A stretch of DNA of 5,306 nucleotides from Planctomycetota bacterium (lineage in GTDB: Bacteria; Planctomycetota; SZUA-567; JAFGNG01): NCBI GenBank assembly GCA_016927125.1, contig JAFGNG010000070.1, forward strand, positions 1-5,306, in the 5' to 3' direction. The notes beneath the pieces were generated by a model, which was not told where the DNA came from, made no database searches, and saw nothing but the letters and a program-made list of their open reading frames with translations. How positions within the stretch are numbered: the stretch's first letter is position 1; every line of letters starts with the position of its first letter. Shown one piece after another: positions 1 through 4,893 of this stretch. The position numbers and the translations under genes were made by a program.

Positions 1-897
1 CCCCTCTCCGGCAACCGCGGCGGAATTTGAATAGTGGAGCCGGGTAACAGTATTGATGCCAAGCTGCTCCGAGGCCATTACCGCTACCAGCACCGCGTCT
101 TGTCCGCACATGGTGCATTGGAGGTTTTCCCAGCCTTCTTGCATCTGTTCCGCACTGACTCTAAGGATTTCTCTGGGGTCCAACGTCTCAATGCTGCTCA
201 AAGTTATAGAATCAACAAGCCTGGCTATTTGTCCGGTGGTGGGATAATGTGAAAGGTCTGTACTGATCACCAGCAGGGTGTCCGCCCGTTTTAATTCCTC
301 GGCAACCACGCCGGCAATACGTTCCAACTGCTCGGTATCCTTGAGTTGCACCAGCATCGGCACGAGCTTTGCCTGCGGAGCGACTACCTGCAGAAAGGGC
401 ACCTCAACTTCGAGCGAATGCTCCATTTTGTGAGCAGTAGCACTGAAGGTTGCTTCACAGGATTTCATCAGCCGACCGGCAACCTCCTGAGCAACCGCCA
501 TCTCACCGAGGGGGGTGCGGTAACTTCCGTCCGGCCAGATCGATACCCCCCGTATCGGCAACCGGTGGGGCGATCCCATCAGGATAATGGTTTTAATACC
601 GTCAAGAGTTTGCAGCAGTTTGTAACTGTAAGCCGCGGTTCCGGCTGAGAAGACATAACCCGCGTGGGGTACGAGCAGGACCTTAATTTCCCCAGGCACC
701 TCCGGGGGGTCAGCAGCCTGTAAATAGCCCTCGATTTGCGTGCGCAATTCCTTGGCATCGTTAGGGTAAAAGCTTCCCGCGACCGCAGGCTCGCGCAGTC
801 CGCCAGATTCTTCATCTTCCGCACAGCGACCTGGGGTGGAGCTCAGGAGGAGAAAAGCTGTAACGGCAGCGACTACGCAGATAATCGACTGGTTCAT
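1..897 (-). CDS. amrB: AmmeMemoRadiSam system protein B (Memo family), exported form, 3'-partial
   Basis: Reading the complement from the ATG at 895-897 gives 299 codons with no stop before the window edge, so the C-terminus is missing. Residues 36-50 carry the family opening (REPAVAGSFYP). The residues matching the Memo metal/active-site set are all present: H78 in VPHAGY, H111 in GSPHR, D214 and H217 in STDLSHY, and C264 in CTMCGQD; EHSLEVEVPFLQ (159-170) is another family signature. Memo proteins belong to the class III extradiol dioxygenase fold and in bacteria are linked with AMMECR1 and a radical SAM protein; the bacterial reaction is unknown. Residues 4-20 form a hydrophobic stretch followed by a polar, acidic segment, suggesting a signal peptide, although the n-region lacks Lys/Arg and there is no lipobox at C25. 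The start is supported by GGAGGG (complement of 904-909), six bases upstream. A further AMMECR1 domain could follow beyond the edge. The family call is firm; the export is inferred. Confidence 0.9.
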   Translation of the reverse strand, partial: MNQSIICVVAAVTAFLLLSSTPGRCAEDEESGGLREPAVAGSFYPNDAKELRTQIEGYLQAADPPEVPGEIKVLLVPHAGYVFSAGTAAYSYKLLQTLDGIKTIILMGSPHRLPIRGVSIWPDGSYRTPLGEMAVAQEVAGRLMKSCEATFSATAHKMEHSLEVEVPFLQVVAPQAKLVPMLVQLKDTEQLERIAGVVAEELKRADTLLVISTDLSHYPTTGQIARLVDSITLSSIETLDPREILRVSAEQMQEGWENLQCTMCGQDAVLVAVMASEQLGINTVTRLHYSNSAAVAGEG

Positions 898-945
898 AAT
901 TATCCCTCCATTGCCGAGGCAGGCCCGAAAAGCTTGCCTGTTTTG

Positions 946-973
946 AATATAAATTCTTATTACAAAAAAGCAA
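946..973 (-). promoter_or_regulatory. Predicted sigma70-type promoter for the Memo-family gene
   Basis: On the minus strand TTGCTT (complement of 968-973) is followed after 16 bases by TATATT (complement of 946-951). The surroundings are AT-rich, and the expected transcript would start near 939, giving a leader of about 40 nt. An intrinsic terminator for the upstream gene lies just before it, so the Memo gene needs its own promoter. Prediction from sequence only. Confidence 0.5.
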
Positions 974-1016
974 TTCAAATGTTTATTATCCGGCAATAAG
1001 TAGACCCCCGGGCGTG

Positions 1017-1043
1017 AAAAAACCGCTTGCAAGGCAAGCGGTT
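1017..1043 (-). terminator. Intrinsic terminator after the 68-aa small protein gene
   Basis: Positions 1021-1030 and 1034-1043 are perfect 10-bp inverted arms around a 3-base loop. Read on the minus strand, the hairpin runs straight into a T tract (complement of the six A's at 1017-1022), which is the classic Rho-independent arrangement. It sits about 40 bases past the stop of the small gene at 1082-1288 and separates it from the Memo gene. There is no T tract on the plus strand, so it acts in one direction. Confidence 0.88.
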
Positions 1044-1081
1044 GGAGAGGGTGAAATCTGAGTAACTGCTGGAATCGGTGG

Positions 1082-1288
1082 TTAACTTGCAACCCCGAAG
1101 CTGTTATGGATATCAAGTTCGTAACCGAGCTTCTCAATCAAGGCCAGGACTTCATTTTTGGTTATATTATACTTGCGGTTTTCAGCATATTCAATAATGG
1201 TCAACAGGATTTCGCGTTCATCGCCCTCAGCGCTGTTGATTACGTACCAGTGGCCGTCTTTTTTCAAAACTATGGTTTTATCACTCAT
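1082..1288 (-). CDS. Hypothetical 68-aa protein
   Basis: I do not recognise a family. The 68-aa product begins MSDKTIVLKKDGHWYVI. It looks soluble and acidic, with a short N-terminal beta-like stretch (residues 4-17) followed by two predicted helical stretches (about 26-38 and 43-56), and no signal peptide, membrane segment or cysteine. An in-frame upstream ATG at 1312 would add eight residues, but the start at 1288 is preferred because GGAGA (complement of 1295-1299) lies six bases upstream of it. The gene ends shortly before a strong intrinsic terminator on the same strand, which supports its being truly transcribed and the last gene of its unit. Codon use is mixed and ordinary. Function unknown; the compact fold could be a small adaptor or regulator, but nothing in the sequence shows this. 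Confidence 0.72.
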   Translation of the reverse strand: MSDKTIVLKKDGHWYVINSAEGDEREILLTIIEYAENRKYNITKNEVLALIEKLGYELDIHNSFGVAS

Positions 1289-1326
1289 CGGGATTCTCCA
1301 AAATCCAATCATACCAACTGCACTTC

Positions 1327-1434
1327 CTATTCATCGTCCAGAAGATCAACTTTCTGCATCAATCTTTCCAGGTTTCCGGAAGCTGTTGAATATCCTAAGA
1401 GCAATGGCTGATAATGCGTTATTATCGGTCCCAT
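1327..1434 (-). CDS. Possible 35-aa small ORF upstream of the 68-aa gene
   Basis: An ATG at 1432-1434 opens a 35-codon frame (MGPIITHYQPLLLGY..., ending VDLLDDE) that stops 38 bases before the start of the 68-aa gene on the same strand. The frame stays open upstream to 1560, but that part is Cys/Ser/Arg-rich, unlike a normal protein start, and no convincing alternative start was found. The ribosome binding site is weak (AAAGAG three bases from the ATG). No family is recognised. It may be a leader peptide or small protein of the same transcript, or simply chance open frame; conservation of the peptide in relatives would decide. Confidence 0.3.
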   Translation of the reverse strand: MGPIITHYQPLLLGYSTASGNLERLMQKVDLLDDE

Positions 1435-1496
1435 TAGCTCTTTTTTGATCTCGATCTTGCTTGATTTCCAGTCAGTAAAACAGATCCTAGCGCTTC

Positions 1497-1525
1497 GCGA
1501 TATTGACCTGTAACAGCAATCACAA
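1497..1525 (-). promoter_or_regulatory. Possible minus-strand promoter for the small-protein unit
   Basis: On the minus strand TTGTGA (complement of 1520-1525) is followed after 17 bases by TATCGC (complement of 1497-1502). The -10 match is poor in its second half. Some promoter must drive the minus-strand genes at 1082-1434, and this is the best-spaced candidate seen. It overlaps the plus-strand promoter of the dus gene almost completely. Confidence 0.25.
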
Positions 1526-1531
1526 TAACAT
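1503..1531 (+). promoter_or_regulatory. Predicted sigma70-type promoter for the dus gene
   Basis: TTGACC at 1503-1508 (five of six consensus bases) is followed by a 17-base spacer and TAACAT at 1526-1531. The start of transcription would be near 1538, about 37 nt before the ATG at 1575. Spacing and position are both ideal; unproven experimentally. Confidence 0.6.
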
Positions 1532-1574
1532 TCTCTTGCTGGACTTATTTGTGATTTCACGGTTGAGGCTTGAG

Positions 1575-2561
1575 ATGACCGAGACCCACTTGCTTACCCC
1601 CTGGGTTATTCGAGGACTAACCCTGCATAACCGGATTCTGCAGGCGCCGCTGGCAGGCTATTCCAACATGCCTTTCCGCCTGATGTGCTGGCAGTATGGC
1701 CGCCCGGGAATGCTGGCTACCGAGATGATCAGTGCCCAGGCGCTGGTTCGCGGCTGTAAGCATAACGAATATTATCTCTTGCGGCATGAAGAGGAGGGGC
1801 CTTTGCAGTACCAGCTTTGGGGAACAGACCCGGAGGCCCTCGCCGAGGCCGCGCGCATCTGCACCGGGAGGGGAGCAGCCGCGATTGATCTCAATTGCGG
1901 CTGCCCGGTTCGCAAGGTCAATGCTTCCGGTTCGGGAGTAACCATGATGCGCGATCCCGCACTCATTGCCCGTTGTATCGCTGCCATGCGCCAGGCTGTG
2001 GATCTGCCCCTCTCAGCCAAGCTCCGGGTGGGACCTATGCCGGATAATTTTAACGCGGTCGAAATTGCCAGGGGAGTGGTTGAAGCCGGCGCGGACTTCA
2101 TCACTATTCATGGCCGCCATGGCAAGGAAGCTTACAACACCCCGGCAAGGCTGGCGGAGATTGCCCGGGTGGTTGAAGCAGTCGCGATCCCGGTGATCGG
2201 CAACGGGGATGTCTGCGATGGCAAGAGTGCTCTAAGGATGGAAGCTGAAACCGGCTGCGCGGGAGTGATGGTCGGCCGCGGCTGCATGGGCAACCCCTGG
2301 GTTTTTGACAGGATCTCTACCGAAATCTCCGGCAAGGCCTGGACGGAACCCTCGCGGGAAGCCCGGGGAGAGGTGCTGCTTAAAAACTTCCGCATGCTGG
2401 TTAAATTGATAGGGGCGGAGCGCGCTACGAGGCATATCCGCAAGTTGGCGAGTTTTTATTCCAAGGGGTTACAGGGCTCCCGGGAATTCCGCATGGGGCT
2501 GAACTTCTGCCATACCCCACAGGAATTCGAAGCGCATGCGGCCAGGCATTTTGGCTTGTAA
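1575..2561 (+). CDS. dusB: tRNA-dihydrouridine synthase (DusB-like)
   Basis: A 328-aa flavoenzyme that would reduce specific uridines in tRNA to dihydrouridine with FMN and NAD(P)H in the cytoplasm. The N-terminal TIM barrel shows the family series: APLAGYSNMPFR (24-35), TEMISAQAL (49-57), QLWG (80-83), LNCGCPVRKV (106-115) with the catalytic cysteine at C110, KLRVG (149-153) with the conserved lysine, IHGR (178-181) with the conserved histidine, GNGDV (209-213), and the phosphate-binding GRGCMGNPW (234-242). A C-terminal helical tRNA-binding domain follows (about 258-328). The length is normal for the family. The frame is open upstream to 1503, but the start at 1575 is preferred: GAGG at 1565-1568 is six bases away and the product then begins just before the barrel. 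The gene has its own promoter and meets the next gene tail to tail. The Dus family is certain; the B subtype rests on the motif wording. Confidence 0.93.
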   Translation: MTETHLLTPWVIRGLTLHNRILQAPLAGYSNMPFRLMCWQYGRPGMLATEMISAQALVRGCKHNEYYLLRHEEEGPLQYQLWGTDPEALAEAARICTGRGAAAIDLNCGCPVRKVNASGSGVTMMRDPALIARCIAAMRQAVDLPLSAKLRVGPMPDNFNAVEIARGVVEAGADFITIHGRHGKEAYNTPARLAEIARVVEAVAIPVIGNGDVCDGKSALRMEAETGCAGVMVGRGCMGNPWVFDRISTEISGKAWTEPSREARGEVLLKNFRMLVKLIGAERATRHIRKLASFYSKGLQGSREFRMGLNFCHTPQEFEAHAARHFGL

Positions 2562-3359
2562 TTATCCCTGGCGCAGCAGGTTTTGATATGCCACCAGTGC
2601 CGCCGTCACCGCGACATTCAGGGACTCAACTCCCGCGGACATGGGGATGGAGAGGTTGTGCGTGGCCAGGTTCTTGATTTCAGGAGAGACTCCATTGCTC
2701 TCTCCGCCCAGGATATAAATCACCCGCCGGGGCGGGATATACTCAAAGAGCTTTTCCGACGCGTCACTGCTGAGGGAGCAGATTTCGATCTCCATTTCCT
2801 CGCAGGTTTCGAGTACTGGCAGGAGCTGTTCACAGCGGAGGATCTTGGTTTGAAAGACAGTCCCGGCAGAGGCCTTGATTACCAGGGGGCAGATCCCGCA
2901 GCCGCCACGCTCAGGCAGGATTATCCCGTCCAACCCGCCCGCTGTGGCGGAGCGGATCGCCATCCCGACATTACGCGGCGTGGTTACCCCGTCCAATGCC
3001 AGTAAGGCGAAGGCTTCCGGCGGGGCCTGCAAAAAGTCCTTGGCAAAGATAAATCCCGCGACCTTTACATCCGCGGCAATGCCCTGATCCTGCTTGCCGT
3101 TTTTACTGATCCGGGTGACCTTGGCGCGGGTGGTATGGATAATCTGGACCCCGCGCTCTCTTGCCAGTTGGTTAATCTCATTGATGATCTCGCCCTTACT
3201 ACCCTCAGCCAGGTGGATCTTCGCAATCTCAACATCCTCCCGTGCCAGGGCTTCCAATACGGTCTTACGGCCGTACAGGGTCATGAATTGCCGGAAGTAC
3301 TCCTTACGCGCCAGGTACTCAGGTGAATCCGGCTGGTCGTAGCCTGGTTTCTTACTCAT
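2562..3359 (-). CDS. rlmB: SpoU/TrmH-family RNA 2'-O-methyltransferase (RlmB-like)
   Basis: A 265-aa S-adenosylmethionine-dependent ribose 2'-O-methyltransferase with a SpoU trefoil-knot fold. After a charged N-terminal extension (1-27) comes the substrate-binding domain: LYGRKTVLEAL (28-38) through KQDQGIAADV (89-98), the pattern found in TrmH group 3/RlmB enzymes, which methylate G2251 of 23S rRNA. The catalytic domain has motif 1 (TPRNVGMAIRSA, 127-138, with N130 and R136), motif 2 (ILGGESNGVSPEI, 216-228, with E220) and motif 3 (IPMSAGVESLNVAVTAAL, 238-255, with N248). Two in-frame starts are one codon apart: ATG at 3359 (nine bases from AGAAGGA, complement of 3369-3375) and TTG at 3362 (six bases from it); ATG is chosen. 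The gene is divergent from the DUF4388 protein gene and convergent with dus. SpoU membership is certain; the exact target nucleotide is inferred and could differ. Confidence 0.9.
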   Translation of the reverse strand: MSKKPGYDQPDSPEYLARKEYFRQFMTLYGRKTVLEALAREDVEIAKIHLAEGSKGEIINEINQLARERGVQIIHTTRAKVTRISKNGKQDQGIAADVKVAGFIFAKDFLQAPPEAFALLALDGVTTPRNVGMAIRSATAGGLDGIILPERGGCGICPLVIKASAGTVFQTKILRCEQLLPVLETCEEMEIEICSLSSDASEKLFEYIPPRRVIYILGGESNGVSPEIKNLATHNLSIPMSAGVESLNVAVTAALVAYQNLLRQG

Positions 3360-3496
3360 CAATGAATTTCCTTCTAGATGATAAAGTTAAAAGGGCATCT
3401 AATCTCTATATTTGCCGAATCAGGGAGTTTTTGCAAGCTTTGTTTCTGAGCCCCAACTTTTTCCGGGTAAAAGGCATGATATTTCTTCACTTAACC

Positions 3497-3525
3497 TTGC
3501 AAGATTGGATTAAAACAATTACAAT
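3497..3525 (+). promoter_or_regulatory. Predicted strong sigma70 promoter for the CNMP/DUF4388 gene
   Basis: TTGCAA at 3497-3502 and TACAAT at 3520-3525 are separated by exactly 17 bases, in a very AT-rich stretch. Transcription would begin near 3532. That leaves only about 17 nt before the ATG at 3549 but about 70 nt before the preferred ATG at 3603. It lies in the divergent gap between the methyltransferase gene and this gene; I found no equally good minus-strand promoter in the gap. Confidence 0.65.
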
Positions 3526-3602
3526 TTTTTGATATCCAGTCGGAGAGTATGGGAAACGGGGGTGGCTTTGTATTCTCCAGCTTTTGGGGAGTTGACACCT
3601 GT

Positions 3603-4760
3603 ATGAGCACCAGTCTTTCTGAAAAGCCCATAGTTTTTCGCGCGGAAGAGGTGCATGGCTGCCCCGCCTTTGAACTTGGGCAGCAGGTTACCCTCCTGGG
3701 GCGTTGTGTGGTTAAATCAGCGACTACCGGCATTTGCGCCTATCTGATGGCTAATATCCGCCCCCTCCTGGAAGCGGTGGAGTCTGGGATGAGCGCGGCC
3801 GAGATTGGCATAAACCTCAACGGCGGTACTTTCCGATGCTCGGAACCAGGTTGCTCCGCTGTCTTCAGGGTGAATGTGATTGCAGAAGTTGTCTCTGAAC
3901 AAATGGCAGAAGCCGATGCTGAGAGTGATTCCATCTTGGAGAATTTTCCCCAACCGCGGCCATCTTCCGGCGTATCCGCCCTATCTTCCTCAAGCATTAA
4001 ACAGGAAATTTTTAACGGCACGCCTTTCTTAAGGCGTCTTGATATTGCCTTGGCTAGGGACCTTTTGCGGGGCGCCAGCCATAAGGTCTACAAGCAAGGC
4101 AAAACCATTATCGCGGAAGGCAAGCCGGTCAACGCATTTTATGTAATCCAGGACGGCGAGGTCGAGATTCTCCGGAATAACGGCGAAGGCATCCCCGCCT
4201 TGCATGCCAGGATCGGCCCGGCAGAGTGCTTCGGGGAGTTCTCCCTCTTTACCAATCAGCCTTCGAATGTCTCGGTGCGGACCGCGAGCGAATGTTCGAT
4301 TTGGAGCTTGCCCAACGATATCTTCCAGGAAGTAATGCGCAGCAACCTGCCCTTGCACCGGAATTTCTCCCGGGTCTTTGCGCAGCGGATCAAATATACC
4401 GGCAAACGTTTATCTGAATATCTCACCGCCGGCATCACCGGCAACCTCGCGATGCTCCACCTGGCGGAGCTCCTCCAGGCGCTCTTTCTCTCGGAGCGTA
4501 CCGGCACCCTCCTGGTATCCAAGCAGGACGGAGCCAAAGGCTGCATCTACTTTGAGGAAGGCAAAATCCTCTTCGCGGCCTGTAATGGCTCCCAGGGCAA
4601 ACGCGCGGTCTTTGCCATGCTGGGCTGGAACAACGGTAGTTTCTGGTTCCAGGAAAAGCAAAAGACGCTGCCGCGCAACATTCCCGGTGAAACCGTTACC
4701 CTGCTGATGGAGGCCGAGAAGGAGCTCAACCGCTTGGCGGAAGAAGCGGTGATTTTTTAG
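3603..4760 (+). CDS. Cys-rich N-terminal module + CNMP-fold domain + DUF4388 protein
   Basis: A 385-aa soluble, probably regulatory protein with three parts. Residues 10-95 form a small module with five cysteines (C20, C35, C45, C79, C84). Its order HGCPAFELGQ ... GICAYLMANIRPLLEAVESG ... FRCSEPGC resembles the short TIGR04076-type proteins, which is a tentative match. A Ser/Glu/Pro-rich linker follows (about 98-133). Residues 141-270 are a cyclic-nucleotide-binding-fold beta roll (KTIIAEGKPVNAFYVIQDGEVEIL, then CFGEFSLF), but the arginine of the usual PRAA element is replaced (PSNVS, 220-224). Residues 279-383 match DUF4388 (LAELLQALF, GTLLV, IYFEEGKILFA, GSFWF, LLMEAEKELNRL), common in deltaproteobacterial signalling proteins. 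No DNA-binding helix-turn-helix is visible. The start is uncertain: ATG 3603 has GGAG 11 bases upstream, while in-frame ATG 3549 has GGAG only three bases away and adds 18 Gly/Phe-rich residues. The bound ligand and partners are unknown. Confidence 0.85.
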   Translation: MSTSLSEKPIVFRAEEVHGCPAFELGQQVTLLGRCVVKSATTGICAYLMANIRPLLEAVESGMSAAEIGINLNGGTFRCSEPGCSAVFRVNVIAEVVSEQMAEADAESDSILENFPQPRPSSGVSALSSSSIKQEIFNGTPFLRRLDIALARDLLRGASHKVYKQGKTIIAEGKPVNAFYVIQDGEVEILRNNGEGIPALHARIGPAECFGEFSLFTNQPSNVSVRTASECSIWSLPNDIFQEVMRSNLPLHRNFSRVFAQRIKYTGKRLSEYLTAGITGNLAMLHLAELLQALFLSERTGTLLVSKQDGAKGCIYFEEGKILFAACNGSQGKRAVFAMLGWNNGSFWFQEKQKTLPRNIPGETVTLLMEAEKELNRLAEEAVIF

Positions 4761-4789
4761 TTAAAATCGGTATGCATAATTCATATAAT
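4761..4789 (+). promoter_or_regulatory. Predicted sigma70-type promoter for the SprA-related gene
   Basis: A perfect TATAAT -10 box at 4784-4789 has TTAAAA at 4761-4766 (four of six consensus bases) 17 bases upstream, beginning directly after the stop codon of the DUF4388 protein gene. The predicted transcript starts near 4796, leaving a leader of about 98 nt before the ATG at 4894. The SprA-related gene can therefore be transcribed on its own. Confidence 0.6.
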
Positions 4790-4830
4790 TAATTTTTAGA
4801 TAAGCAGTTTGCCAGGGAGTGCAACAAAAT

Positions 4831-4886
4831 CGGAAGAGTAAGGGATTGCTTTTCCGTGATGAGCAGGCCTGCAAATCCACGGAGGG
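4831..4886 (+). promoter_or_regulatory. Leader with two mutually exclusive hairpins, one covering the Shine-Dalgarno
   Basis: Hairpin A pairs 4831-4838 with 4849-4856 (8 bp, one G-U) around a 10-base loop. Hairpin B pairs 4853-4858 with 4878-4883 (6 bp, extendable by G-U pairs towards 4886) and contains an inner palindrome at 4863-4872. The 3' arm of B includes the start of the GGAGGG ribosome binding site (4881-4886). A and B share bases 4853-4856 and cannot form together, so A would leave the site open and B would hide part of it. This is the logic of a translational switch, but the match to any known riboswitch class is absent and chance pairing is possible. Seen directly: the pairings. 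Inferred: the regulation. Confidence 0.35.
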
Positions 4887-4893
4887 ATGCCCG

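Noticed and set aside
903..945. Competing short hairpins in the leader of the Memo gene (AGGCA/TGCCT and CCTC/GAGG over the ribosome binding site)
   Set aside because: Stems of four to five base pairs are expected by chance in any leader of this length.
2567..2580. Short hairpin followed by TTTT just after the dus stop, as a plus-strand terminator
   Set aside because: The stem is only four base pairs (CCTG/CAGG) and the T run is short and interrupted; too weak to call.
2583..3005. 140-codon plus-strand open frame opposite the methyltransferase gene
   Set aside because: It is antisense to a gene with clear SpoU motifs, has no ribosome binding site and resembles no protein; a shadow frame of GC-rich coding DNA.
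3363..3500. Minus-strand promoter for the methyltransferase gene
   Set aside because: TTGCAA and TATAGA are both present on the minus strand but about 20 bases apart; no pair with normal spacing was found, so none is listed.
3592..3620. Perfect TTGACA at 3592-3597 as a second promoter for the CNMP/DUF4388 gene
   Set aside because: The sequence 17 bases downstream (CTTTCT) is not a -10 box, and the site lies beside the start codon.
4751..4768. Inverted repeat GATTTT/AAAATC spanning the stop of the DUF4388 protein gene, as a terminator
   Set aside because: Only six mostly A-T pairs and no following T tract; it also overlaps the predicted -35 box of the next gene.
4796..4893. Leader as a known c-di-GMP or cGAMP (GEMM) riboswitch
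   Set aside because: The conserved GEMM core elements are not present in recognisable order, so it is reported only as an unclassified structured leader.
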